Virus record (IMG/VR): IMGVR_UViG_3300043015_000050
Span: 1 to 31,498 of that record
Length of the DNA: 31,498 bases
Origin: a virus
Reading direction: 5' to 3' (one strand)
Shown here: positions 16,693-23,469 of the stretch, in pieces
Position numbering within the stretch: the stretch's first letter is position 1
Layout of the letters: each line of letters opens with the position of its first letter
Made by a program: the position numbers and the translations under genes
The notes under the pieces: generated by a model
Database searches by the model: none
What the model was told of the DNA's origin: nothing
Seen by the model: only the letters and a program-made list of their open reading frames with translations

Positions 16693-17333
16693 CACATTAA
16701 ATCCGCTAAGTGCTTGTATTGATTGATACCAACCCCATTTATTATTGAAGTTTGAGAAGCTGTCAAGCCCTCCAGAGTCCCCTCCTCCTCCAAATATTTC
16801 GTCATAGCTATCGATAATTCTTTCCCTAAATTGTAAAAAAAAACCATTGAGCTTACTACTGCATCCATAGGTGTATGTATCATAGCGTCATAATACAAGT
16901 CTCCTTTATATTCTTCAATCAAATACTTGTCCCCTACCTTTTGCTTTATAGGTCTGTATAGTACAGCCATAGCTTTGTACATATTGTCCCAGTTCCCTAA
17001 GTTACTATCTAGATCAACATACTCCCCAAAGGTCATATCGTCTAGCTTAGGTATAAAACCAAACTCGGTATCCCCTAGCTTAAAAGTCCTTACCAGGTCT
17101 GGCTGTTTGTTTAGTGTAGAAGTGATTATCTGTACCACTTTCCTCACGTCTGACATCTTGTATTCAACCGCATCTAGTAGAGGCACTCCACAAAATATCT
17201 CTAATACTTTTTGATGCACAAATACATCGCTGTAGGCATCATCTTCATTCACTTCTAATACTTTCAGATACTTAACGTAGTCTGATAGCTTTATCTCTCC
17301 TAAATCATTAGGCACTGTTAGTTTTAGCTTCAT
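16692..17333 (-). CDS. Conserved phage protein, possible tail assembly chaperone
   Basis: 213 aa, mostly helical, with no signal peptide or membrane segment. Notable parts are LKLTVPNDLGEIKLSDYVKYLKVLE at the N-terminus, FGFIPKLDDMTFGEYVDLDSNLGNWDNMYKAMAVLYRPIKQKVGDKYLIEEYKGD in the middle, and a helical C-terminus with TASQTSIINGVGINQYKHLADLM. Similar proteins are common in Bacteroidota siphophages, coded close to terminase or tail genes. I suspect a tail assembly chaperone-like role because it is helical and followed by a tiny overlapping ORF, but this is inference. The TACGTTATATTA motif sits 2 nt upstream of its start. Confidence 0.55.
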   Translation of the reverse strand: MKLKLTVPNDLGEIKLSDYVKYLKVLEVNEDDAYSDVFVHQKVLEIFCGVPLLDAVEYKMSDVRKVVQIITSTLNKQPDLVRTFKLGDTEFGFIPKLDDMTFGEYVDLDSNLGNWDNMYKAMAVLYRPIKQKVGDKYLIEEYKGDLYYDAMIHTPMDAVVSSMVFFYNLGKELSIAMTKYLEEEGTLEGLTASQTSIINGVGINQYKHLADLM

Positions 17334-17335
17334 AA

Positions 17336-17347
17336 TAATATAACGTA
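17336..17347 (-). promoter_or_regulatory. Recurring motif TACGTTATATTA before the tail gene cluster
   Basis: This is the exact 12-mer also found at 4726-4737. It ends 2 nt before the ATG at 17333, within the short gap after the large terminase gene, at the start of the tail gene run. If it is a promoter element the transcript would be nearly leaderless. Confidence 0.45.
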
Positions 17348-17360
17348 AAAATTCTGTGTT

Positions 17361-18515
17361 TTAACGGATTGCATACTTACCAAAGTTAGGCTGACTCATA
17401 ATAGAGTAACAAGCGTATCTCGTGCTGTCTATTAAGTGATTATTTTTATCTACTGGTTTGTTAGTAAGCTTTCCACTTTTATCCTCTACCCACTTGTAGT
17501 CTCTAAACTCTTGTATAGCGTTATGACTATCTTTAGTAATGTTTATTTTAAATCTCTTTAGTAAATCTATACCAGCATTGATAGAGTCTTTGCCCTTTAC
17601 ACTAGGTCTTATATTCCAGCCCATTCTTCTTAACTCATCGTTTAGTCTTGGCTCTGCTGAATCAGCATATATTAAATCCCTATCTACTCCTATCTCTTTT
17701 AGCTTCTGGTGTATGTCTCTACCAGTCATCATAGTTTGGTAGATGTATTCTTTTATGTATAAATCATAGCCTCGCTTCCAAACCCCTACCATAGCTGTAC
17801 TGTCATTAGTATAGCCATAGTCTAATCCATAACTCACAAACTCCGCATCGGATGGTACGCTATCAGTCTCATAGTATTTAAAGATAGTTGCTTTACTATA
17901 CCCTCTCTCTCCTAGTCCGTATATCCTCCAGTAGTGTTCGTCTGTTTCTTTTAGTCTCTCTATCTCTTCTATTATACTAGCATCTAGAAACTTGTTATCT
18001 AAGTATGTAGTCTTAAAAAATTCTACATCCTCTCTAGGGATAACCTTGTCATATATCCAGTGATAGAAGTCTGAAGGGTTAAAGTCTATAACTATCTTCT
18101 CAGTTGTTCTAAATACGAGCTGCTGCCAGTCCTCATAGTCTAACTCATTAGCTTCATTAATAAAAAGAAACTCACGCTTACGACCTCTAATCTTTTGTGG
18201 CTGATCTACACTAATAAACTCTATAAGGTTTCCATCTAACTTATACTCGCTATTACTTTTGTTATGGTTTGCTTCGTTGTACTTGTTGTGTATTTTGAGT
18301 ATGTCTATGAAGTCTCTCATTACTGATGACCTAAGAGCTGGGAACGTCTTACGACATATAGTGATGGTCTTACCAGTATGACTTTGGCAATAGTGGAATA
18401 TAATAAAGAGCAAAATGTTATAAGTCTTTCCAGACCTAGTCCCCCCTTGCTCTACTACTATTTTTTTATGACTATCTAAAAGATGCTCAAATACTACATT
18501 GACATTTACATCCAC
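17361..18515 (-). CDS. terL: Terminase large subunit (ATPase and nuclease)
   Basis: 384 aa. Walker A is GGTRSGKT at residues 24-31 and Walker B is FLFINEAN at about 116-123. The RNase H-like nuclease carries Asp residues in GLDYGYTND (about 232), YADSAEPR (about 285) and HLIDSTRY (about 363), as in the Terminase_3/PBSX-type family. It drives DNA into the procapsid through the portal and cuts concatemers. The start is GTG at 18515-18513, overlapping the small-subunit stop by one base (TAGTG). The ATG at 18511 is out of frame. Length is slightly below the family's usual 400-450 residues, but all core motifs are present. Confidence 0.93.
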   Translation of the reverse strand: MDVNVNVVFEHLLDSHKKIVVEQGGTRSGKTYNILLFIIFHYCQSHTGKTITICRKTFPALRSSVMRDFIDILKIHNKYNEANHNKSNSEYKLDGNLIEFISVDQPQKIRGRKREFLFINEANELDYEDWQQLVFRTTEKIVIDFNPSDFYHWIYDKVIPREDVEFFKTTYLDNKFLDASIIEEIERLKETDEHYWRIYGLGERGYSKATIFKYYETDSVPSDAEFVSYGLDYGYTNDSTAMVGVWKRGYDLYIKEYIYQTMMTGRDIHQKLKEIGVDRDLIYADSAEPRLNDELRRMGWNIRPSVKGKDSINAGIDLLKRFKINITKDSHNAIQEFRDYKWVEDKSGKLTNKPVDKNNHLIDSTRYACYSIMSQPNFGKYAIR

Positions 18516-18862
18516 TATCTATGAATCTTTATGTTTATCTCTTTGTCTGTTGTATCGTGTTTAATCTCTCTCTTTGTTCCGTTTAGTCTGTGTGCTTCCT
18601 CATCATCTGCTATTAGTTTCATCAATCCTATTTGCAGTGTAGGATTATCTGACTCGTACCACTTAGCTCTCATATCTACTTTCATATTAACTCTATTAGT
18701 TTCTAAAGCCCTTTTTATGTCGTTGCATTCTTGCAATTTATGATCGTAGAAAGCTCTTTTACTGAAAGCAGTGTAGCCAAATATATCTCCTATAAAGATA
18801 AGTTTTTTTTCTTTGATTGCTTTTAGGCAGTCTCTTCTTAAGTCCTCTGTTTTATAAGCCAT
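18515..18862 (-). CDS. terS: Terminase small subunit (likely)
   Basis: 115 aa, helical and basic. It lies directly upstream of the large subunit with a 1-nt overlap, the standard place. The N-terminal helices (LRRDCLKAIKEKKLIFIGDIFGYTAFSKRAFYDHKLQE) could form the DNA-binding helix-turn-helix. The C-terminal part contains NPTLQIGLMKLIADDEEAHRLNG, similar to small subunits of Bacteroidota phages. It would recognise the packaging site and regulate the large subunit. The call rests on context plus the helical design. Confidence 0.75.
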   Translation of the reverse strand: MAYKTEDLRRDCLKAIKEKKLIFIGDIFGYTAFSKRAFYDHKLQECNDIKRALETNRVNMKVDMRAKWYESDNPTLQIGLMKLIADDEEAHRLNGTKREIKHDTTDKEINIKIHR

Positions 18863-18875
18863 AGTTATCCTTTAC

Positions 18876-18886
18876 TAATATAACGA
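18876..18886 (-). promoter_or_regulatory. Recurring motif TCGTTATATTA before the terminase genes
   Basis: On the minus strand TCGTTATATTA lies 13 nt before the ATG at 18862, in the gap between the DnaA-like and terminase genes. It shares CGTTATATTA with the exact copies at 4726 and 17336. This is the boundary between early and late genes, where a late promoter would be expected. Confidence 0.45.
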
Positions 18887-18891
18887 GTTAT

Positions 18892-19320
18892 TTAATTTAT
18901 TTGTAACGCTTCTACTGCATCTTGTATAGCATCTCTTACCTTTAGTATGTCTTTGTCTATATCTCGCTTCTCTCCTCTTGGTTTCTTTCCTATGAATATC
19001 TGCTCAGAGTCCATCTCTAATAGTATGTATTGATATACTTTATTAAAGCTATACTCGTATTTCTCAACAGTATCAAAGTTCCTCATATAGTGTAGCATAG
19101 TGCAGTGTGATCTACCTAAGTATTTGCCTATTACGTTAAAGGTCATTTTATACTCGTCTCTCATTATCTTACAGAATACCATCCTAGCGTATACATAGTC
19201 TCTTTCTCTAGTGTTTTCTTTTACATCTAGCCCTATATAAAATAGTATTCTTTGTCTAATATAATTAAGGTCTCTCTCTCTTCTTTCTTGTCTCTCTTTC
19301 TTTAGTTGTTCTTTTGTCAT
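18892..19320 (-). CDS. DnaA domain IV-like DNA-binding protein
   Basis: 142 aa. Residues about 44-82 (ARMVFCKIMRDEYKMTFNVIGKYLGRSHCTMLHYMRNF) match the DnaA C-terminal DNA-binding domain. The pattern is A-R...y-l-r-e...s-l-x-x-I-G-x-x-x-G-R-x-H-x-T-x-x-x, with the signature loop GRSHCTML where DnaA has GRDHSTVL. There is no AAA+ part. A standalone domain IV could mark the phage origin, compete for host DnaA boxes, or act as a repressor. It lies last in the early gene run, next to the methyltransferase and terminase genes. The domain call is strong; the role is open. Confidence 0.75.
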   Translation of the reverse strand: MTKEQLKKERQERRERDLNYIRQRILFYIGLDVKENTRERDYVYARMVFCKIMRDEYKMTFNVIGKYLGRSHCTMLHYMRNFDTVEKYEYSFNKVYQYILLEMDSEQIFIGKKPRGEKRDIDKDILKVRDAIQDAVEALQIN

Positions 19321-19321
19321 A

Positions 19322-19987
19322 TTAAAATAATTCTGTTTGTTGTACGTTTTGTTTTTTAATAATTCCTATTGCAGTTTCTAATATTGTTTTACCTGCTTCA
19401 TAATCTACTAAGTTTCTTGCTATTTTTCTTATATCTTGTTTGCCCTTGTATTTATAAAAATTATAATCGTGATAAGAACACAAACTTTTTACAATTTCTT
19501 TCGATGTACCTCTACTTAATTGTGGGTTTTTTCTTTCCCCTATGTTGTTTGGTAATTTGAAATTTGTCCAATACAAATGTCTACCTCTTTGGTTTGCTGC
19601 TATTAATGGCTCATAATAAGGTATAACGTTTTCAACTACATATTTACCATCAAACCAATTATCTAAAAATATAATTTCTTCATAAAGTTTCATATCGGGA
19701 TATTTCATTTTCCAAACCTTATTAGTTTTCATTGAATAATTAAACCTACTATGTGTAGGGCAAGGTGGGCTACTCCATATAAAGTCAAACTCTTTGTAAT
19801 GGTCTAATAAGTATTGGTGCGCATCTGCTACTATTACCTTATCATTAGGGAAGCGTTCTTGGTATAGTCTTGCAAGTTCTTCATCCCATTCCACTGCTGT
19901 TACCTCAACATCTGTAACCTCATCCCACTTGTATCTATTGCCACCTAAACAAGCGTATAAGTTTAGTATTTTTATTGGCTTATGCAT
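19322..19987 (-). CDS. DNA (cytosine-5) methyltransferase, short orphan
   Basis: 221 aa. Motif I-like LNLYACLGGNRYKW is at about 9-22. Motif IV is SSPPCPTHS with the catalytic Cys at about 75. Motif VI is VVENVI. A QRGRHLYW stretch matches motif VIII, and the final helix carries a motif X-like segment. No restriction endonuclease is coded nearby, so it is an orphan enzyme, probably protecting phage DNA from host restriction or marking it. It is shorter than typical m5C enzymes (over 300 aa), so the target recognition part must be small, giving an unusual or relaxed target. It lies 1 nt upstream of the DnaA-like gene. Confidence 0.8.
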   Translation of the reverse strand: MHKPIKILNLYACLGGNRYKWDEVTDVEVTAVEWDEELARLYQERFPNDKVIVADAHQYLLDHYKEFDFIWSSPPCPTHSRFNYSMKTNKVWKMKYPDMKLYEEIIFLDNWFDGKYVVENVIPYYEPLIAANQRGRHLYWTNFKLPNNIGERKNPQLSRGTSKEIVKSLCSYHDYNFYKYKGKQDIRKIARNLVDYEAGKTILETAIGIIKKQNVQQTELF

Positions 19988-20006
19988 TATTGTATTTTTG
20001 TAAATT

Positions 20007-20783
20007 CTATAGTATTCCTGTTATAGTAAAGTCATTTACATCAAAGTCCTCTCTTTTGTACTCCTCATATGTTTCTAAGGCTCTTTGTACTTGCTCCTCT
20101 CCTACTTCATAAAACTCTTTGCTTACATCCCATACAGCTATGTCTAGATTCTTTTTGTCTATACATAGGAATTTAAAGTCCTTATAGCTACACTTAAAAA
20201 GCTCACAGTAAATATACACTTGTAAAAAGTAACGAAACTTATAGGCTGATCTATTAAAGTTCTTTACGTCTATAGTTGTTTTTAAATCTACTATACCTCC
20301 AGAGTTTTTTAGGATGTCTGCTTTTGCTCTGAACGGATAGCCAAAAAGTGTATCTACTGCTGGTATTTCTGTTCTACTATCTCTCATCAGCTCCATAGCT
20401 CTAGAGTTTTTACTCATAGCATCTACTAGCCTCTCACAGTCATCTCTTTCTTTAGCTGTAAACACATCTGGATACTCTGCTTTAGCATCTTTAAACTTTT
20501 TAGTATTCTTGCTCTGCACATCTACAAAGACAATATCTTCTAGCTTCTCTGGCTCTAGGAGGTAGGTATGAAATAACCACCCATCTCGAAGGGCTTGAGA
20601 GCTTGACTCGTTTCCGTAAGTCATAGCGTAGTGATAGCTTTTAGGACTATCTAGTAGCAGCTTTAAATTACTAGATGAGAAGGCTGCCTTACCTAAGTAG
20701 CCATAGTAAAACTCATCTGAGTATGCGTTATCTATTAGTTCTTGTTGTTCGTGGATAGTATTATCCAGTAGTTTTATCTTCAT
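20007..20783 (-). CDS. PD-(D/E)XK exonuclease (RecE/RecB-type)
   Basis: 258 aa. Catalytic core: AKADIL (Asp about 156) and GIVDLKTT (Asp 166, Lys 168), followed by a helix with the QxxxY motif (Q188, Y192 in LQVYIY). These are hallmarks of RecB/RecE-type exonucleases (PDDEXK_12-like). The N-terminal part (FSSSNLKLLLDSPKSYHYAM; ALRDGWLFHTYLLEPE) is the typical start of phage RecE-like nucleases that act on double-stranded ends. It probably works with the OB-fold protein (24730-25110) in recombination or concatemer formation. No obvious annealing partner of the RecT type was recognised. Confidence 0.75.
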   Translation of the reverse strand: MKIKLLDNTIHEQQELIDNAYSDEFYYGYLGKAAFSSSNLKLLLDSPKSYHYAMTYGNESSSQALRDGWLFHTYLLEPEKLEDIVFVDVQSKNTKKFKDAKAEYPDVFTAKERDDCERLVDAMSKNSRAMELMRDSRTEIPAVDTLFGYPFRAKADILKNSGGIVDLKTTIDVKNFNRSAYKFRYFLQVYIYCELFKCSYKDFKFLCIDKKNLDIAVWDVSKEFYEVGEEQVQRALETYEEYKREDFDVNDFTITGIL

Positions 20784-20901
20784 ATTTGTTTTCTAATTGT
20801 TCTACCCTTACTTTAAAAGCTTCTACCTTAAGATACATCTCAGTAACTAGCCTCTCTAGCCTAGCTATTCTTTGTACTTGATTTAGTTTGTTTTTCTTCA
20901 T
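20761..20901 (-). CDS. 46-aa coiled-coil ORF
   Basis: MKKNKLNQVQRIARLERLV... with leucine/valine heptads over most of its length, so probably a short dimeric coiled coil. It overlaps the exonuclease start by 23 nt and follows closely on the ORF at 20904. The design resembles the 49-aa ORF at 25122-25271. Function unknown. Confidence 0.5.
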   Translation of the reverse strand: MKKNKLNQVQRIARLERLVTEMYLKVEAFKVRVEQLENKYEDKTTG

Positions 20902-20903
20902 TA

Positions 20904-21074
20904 CTATATGATAGCATTATCTAATTGCTGTATGAGGTGTCTTATCTCACTTCTCTCAAACTTACCACTGATCTCAGCATTATAAGTCTTAAAGGATAGA
21001 TGATAAATATCTTTTTCTGTATCCCCTTTTTTTTCTTTTTTACCTAAATACTCAATCTTTAAATCAAATTTCAT
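20904..21074 (-). CDS. 56-aa ORF, unknown
   Basis: MKFDLKIEYLGKKEKKGDTEKD... then HLSFKTYNAEISGKFERSE. Strand-helix-like pattern, soluble. Its ATG overlaps the stop of the preceding membrane peptide (ATGA). A tight chain of overlaps from 21436 down to 20761 supports translation of the whole set. Confidence 0.55.
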   Translation of the reverse strand: MKFDLKIEYLGKKEKKGDTEKDIYHLSFKTYNAEISGKFERSEIRHLIQQLDNAII

Positions 21075-21145
21075 TTCTCTAAACGTTTAAGCTCTACTAC
21101 TATAAAAAATAGTCCTAAAGCAATTAATAATCCTACTATAACCAT
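21071..21145 (-). CDS. 24-aa single-span membrane peptide
   Basis: MVIVGLLIALGLFFIVVELKRLEK: one hydrophobic segment of about 17 residues followed by a basic tail, so N-out/C-in is likely. It overlaps the next ORF by ATGA and the previous ORF's stop by a few bases. Very short, but the couplings on both sides make chance less likely. Function unknown. Confidence 0.4.
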   Translation of the reverse strand: MVIVGLLIALGLFFIVVELKRLEK

Positions 21146-21147
21146 AG

Positions 21148-21315
21148 TTAATAATTTACTTCCATAAATTCAGCGTGTTCTTTGCAATCTGAGCATATAT
21201 CTGTTTCCATCCATCTCTCTGCACCACAGCACTCAGAAACCCAGTAAAACTCTTCATTAGGCAAATTCTTTGCTCTTATCCAATCTCTAATTGGTTTCGG
21301 TAATCTAAATCTCAT
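21148..21315 (-). CDS. 55-aa putative zinc-binding protein
   Basis: MRFRLPKPIRDWIRAKNLPNE leads into SECCGAERWMETDICSDC: a CC...CxxC arrangement that could hold one zinc ion, in a small ribbon-like fold. It overlaps the upstream 43-aa ORF by 11 nt. Such tiny zinc ribbons are common in phage early operons, often as modulators of host enzymes, but the target is unknown. Confidence 0.55.
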   Translation of the reverse strand: MRFRLPKPIRDWIRAKNLPNEEFYWVSECCGAERWMETDICSDCKEHAEFMEVNY

Positions 21316-21436
21316 AACGTAGTTTTACAGATTGCCACCAGCTCATATGCTGATATTCTTTCTCGGTAAAGACATAAACCCTACCCTTACTGTTAGTAAT
21401 ACAGTGTAATCCAGTACTTAATACTTTGTGTTTCAT
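21305..21436 (-). CDS. 43-aa ORF, unknown
   Basis: MKHKVLSTGLHCITNSKGRVYVF... ending SWWQSVKLRYEI. It looks like a small beta-hairpin plus helix. Its start overlaps the preceding gene's stop (ATGA at 21436-21433), and its end overlaps the zinc-binding ORF. Function not recognised. Confidence 0.5.
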   Translation of the reverse strand: MKHKVLSTGLHCITNSKGRVYVFTEKEYQHMSWWQSVKLRYEI

Positions 21437-21645
21437 TGTTCTATGTGTTGTTTAATTAATAATTCTTTTATCTCTTCTAACTGATTCGCATCTAGTAGAT
21501 TGTAGATGTCTTGAGTACCTACGAATATTGAGAATAAATCTACATCTGGAGCTGAGCCTACATAATCATTAGTCTGCTTCTCTCCATCATAAAAATTATA
21601 CTCTACCCATAGGGTTACATCATTTAGCTTTACTTCTGTCATCAT
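21433..21645 (-). CDS. 70-aa acidic protein, unknown
   Basis: MMTEVKLNDVTLWVEYNFYDGEK begins with beta-type residues. The second half is helical (DLFSIFVGTQDIYNLLDANQLEEIKELLIKQ). Overall acidic. It overlaps the 81-aa gene upstream by 26 nt in another frame and is coupled downstream by ATGA. No family recognised. Confidence 0.55.
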   Translation of the reverse strand: MMTEVKLNDVTLWVEYNFYDGEKQTNDYVGSAPDVDLFSIFVGTQDIYNLLDANQLEEIKELLIKQHIEQ

Positions 21646-21865
21646 TAAGTTTTAAGTTAAAGTTATCGTCTCTTAGTTTCTTTAGCTGTTTCTCTAAAAC
21701 CATATTGTTCATCTCTACATTGTTAGTATAGATATACATCTCATAAAGGCACTGAGCTAAAGAATCTAGTGTTTTGTTGTCTGGCTTAGCCTCTTTCCAC
21801 TTAACAAACTGATTAGCCACAGCCTCAAAGTTTGCTTCAAATAGTTGTTTTTCTAGTATGTTCAC
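21620..21865 (-). CDS. 81-aa helical protein, unknown
   Basis: MNILEKQLFEANFEAVANQFVKWKEAKPDNKTLDSL... with a coiled-coil-like C-terminal half (NNMVLEKQLKKLRDDNFNLKLND). It is preceded by a 67-nt A/T-rich gap (21866-21932), the longest gap in this part of the early region. I found no clear TAnnTTTG promoter in that gap. It overlaps the next gene by 26 nt. Confidence 0.55.
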   Translation of the reverse strand: MNILEKQLFEANFEAVANQFVKWKEAKPDNKTLDSLAQCLYEMYIYTNNVEMNNMVLEKQLKKLRDDNFNLKLNDDRSKAK

Positions 21866-21932
21866 TTGTTATCATTATTAAATTGCTTACAATACTACAA
21901 AATTGTTTATAACTTTCCAAATTAATTAACAA

Positions 21933-22379
21933 TTATTTCTTTTTGAAGTACTCATCCCATACTCTAGGCTCATCCTCTTCATACCTATTTACCACCGAAG
22001 CTTGAGACTCTGTAAGCATATATACTTCTTTTTTTACTTTAGTCTTATCCCACATAGTTGTTTTAGGACAGTTGGACTCTTCTATAGTAGGCATCTCTAT
22101 TTTATTCAACCAGTATAGATAATTCCCTTTAGGATCATTAACAAAGTATATTTTAACCACATCCTCCTCTAAGCCCATTAGCCTATCGTATTTGGCTTTT
22201 TCTAGCATTTTTGTGTCGTAGTACTTGTTTCTACATTTAATCTCTACAACAGCCTTAAAACGCTTTGGTGTGTATCCACGAGCATCATAAAAGGTATTCT
22301 CATCCCCACACCATTCAAGATCCCAACCATCAAGATTGAGTAAAGCTATTAGAGATTTTTCGTATTTTTCTATATTCAT
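21933..22379 (-). CDS. PD-(D/E)XK endonuclease, resolvase-like
   Basis: 148 aa. The core is DARGYTPKRFKAVVEIKCRNKYYDTKMLEKAKYDRL: an Asp (about 32), then ExK (Glu 46, Lys 48) on the next strand and a basic helix, as in Holliday-junction-type and VRR-like nucleases. The C-terminal part is mixed (KIYFVNDPKGNYLYWLNK). It could resolve recombination or replication intermediates before packaging, complementing the RecE-like enzyme. It is coupled to the upstream 72-aa gene by ATGA. The nuclease fold call is fairly good; the substrate is inferred. Confidence 0.6.
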   Translation of the reverse strand: MNIEKYEKSLIALLNLDGWDLEWCGDENTFYDARGYTPKRFKAVVEIKCRNKYYDTKMLEKAKYDRLMGLEEDVVKIYFVNDPKGNYLYWLNKIEMPTIEESNCPKTTMWDKTKVKKEVYMLTESQASVVNRYEEDEPRVWDEYFKKK

Positions 22380-22594
22380 TCTGTTGGTTTCTCTATACTC
22401 TCAAAGTGAGCATTAAGTTCGTTTATCCATCTTTGGTATGTTTTGAAGTTACAAGATGTACAAGATGGTTTCTGGTACTTTTTTTTATATACTTCTGAAT
22501 AGTATCTAGCTATCATCTCAAACTCTTGAGCAGTAACCTTATTGGTTTTTTTCTCTCTAAACTGATCCCAGTTGGTGTATTGTTCTAAAGTCAT
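22376..22594 (-). CDS. 72-aa protein with CxxC, unknown
   Basis: MTLEQYTNWDQFREKKTNKV... then SCTSCNFKTYQRWINELNAHF. There is a single CxxC and a helical body. ATGA overlaps on both sides place it firmly in the operon. It may act with the following nuclease, to which it is coupled, but no function can be read from the sequence. Confidence 0.55.
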   Translation of the reverse strand: MTLEQYTNWDQFREKKTNKVTAQEFEMIARYYSEVYKKKYQKPSCTSCNFKTYQRWINELNAHFESIEKPTE

Positions 22595-22725
22595 TTTCTA
22601 TTAAAATAATTATCTAGTTTATCTCTTCTCTCTTCACAGCCACAGTCCTCTCCCCATATCTTTTTAACTATCCACTGTATACCTATAGCTTTAAATATCT
22701 TCTCTAGTAAAGTCCCTACTTTCAT
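22591..22725 (-). CDS. 44-aa phage peptide with CGC motif
   Basis: MKVGTLLEKIFKAIGIQWIVKK then GEDCGCEERRDKLDNYF. An amphipathic N-terminal helix is followed by a C-x-C-E-x-R-x-x-x-L-N-like ending that I recall from small proteins of other Bacteroidota phages. It overlaps the 3' end of the sigma-like gene by 35 nt and the next gene by ATGA. Function unknown. Confidence 0.55.
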   Translation of the reverse strand: MKVGTLLEKIFKAIGIQWIVKKIWGEDCGCEERRDKLDNYFNRK

Positions 22726-23227
22726 TTATTTGTTTTTTAATATGTCTCACTGTATTATATAAAGAGTAGTAGCTTATACCAGTTTCTCTGCTAAGCTGTG
22801 TTATCTTTTTACCATTCTCAAAAACTTCTTCGTATATAGTTTTATAGTATATCTTTTTTAGTACCTCGCTATCATAGTCTAACTCTTCTGCATTATGATC
22901 AATATAGTTTGACTCTAACCAATTACTAATAGCTTTTATCTTATCATCATAATTAGGCTCTGTGTACTCTTCTACCTCTGCCTCTGGTAAATAATCTAAT
23001 TCTAGAAACTCTACTTGTTTTTCTTTCCTCTTTAAATCAAATACCATATTCCTAAGCACTACATAGCACCCATAGAAATTAGGGCTATTCTCATCATAAA
23101 AGTAATCTTTGTATTGCATTTTTATGTAAAACTCTTGTACGATATCTTTTGCAGTATCTATGTTGCATCCTAAATCTAAGACATACCCTATCCATAGTCT
23201 TTGGTATTTGAAGAGTTTACTCAACAT
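22691..23227 (-). CDS. Sigma-70/ECF-like RNA polymerase sigma factor
   Basis: 178 aa. Region 2-like AKDIVQEFYIKMQ at about 26-38 is the typical 'A-(E/K)-D-(L/I)-(V/T)-Q-E-x-F/Y' helix. It is followed by FYGCYVVLRNMVFDLKRKEK at about 51-70, then an acidic linker. A C-terminal helix-turn-helix (GKKITQLSRETGISYYSLYNTVRHIKKQI, about 139-167) corresponds to region 4. It would redirect host RNA polymerase, most likely to late genes. It overlaps the upstream membrane protein gene by 11 nt. Candidate targets are the TACGTTATATTA sites before late genes. The sigma-like fold is a good call; promoter specificity is inference. Confidence 0.7.
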   Translation of the reverse strand: MLSKLFKYQRLWIGYVLDLGCNIDTAKDIVQEFYIKMQYKDYFYDENSPNFYGCYVVLRNMVFDLKRKEKQVEFLELDYLPEAEVEEYTEPNYDDKIKAISNWLESNYIDHNAEELDYDSEVLKKIYYKTIYEEVFENGKKITQLSRETGISYYSLYNTVRHIKKQINESRDFTREDI

Positions 23228-23435
23228 CTCTAGTATAGGATAAAGAGATTAGTAGTATGCCTAGCATTAACTGATATATGACTCTCTTACCTTCCTCTTT
23301 GTAGGTTTCATCATACAGTATTAAAAAACCAAACCCAGTAATAATACTAAATTGAATGACTGGACTGTACTGATCAGTATAAGCTATTAAAAATATTATT
23401 AATAATACTAGGCTGGATAGTAAATAAAATAGCAT
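23217..23435 (-). CDS. Small membrane protein, about three spans
   Basis: 72 aa with hydrophobic stretches at about 3-18 (FYLLSSLVLLIIFLIAY), 25-41 (VIQFSIITGFGFLILYD) and 53-66 (VIYQLMLGILLISLS). It lies between the helicase and sigma-like genes in the early operon, so a lysis role is unlikely. Membrane peptides in early operons often affect host physiology or superinfection, but nothing in the sequence shows which. Confidence 0.55.
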   Translation of the reverse strand: MLFYLLSSLVLLIIFLIAYTDQYSPVIQFSIITGFGFLILYDETYKEEGKRVIYQLMLGILLISLSYTRDVE

Positions 23436-23469
23436 AACTTTAATTTTTTCTTAAAGCTACGAATTTTTT

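Noticed and set aside
16579-17333. Programmed frameshift joining the 213-aa and 37-aa ORFs
   Set aside because: No convincing slippery heptamer at the overlap, and the TGATG arrangement already explains coupling.
21866-21932. Promoter in the 67-nt gap of the early region
   Set aside because: A/T-rich, but no TAnnTTTG box was found on the minus strand; it may only be a spacer.
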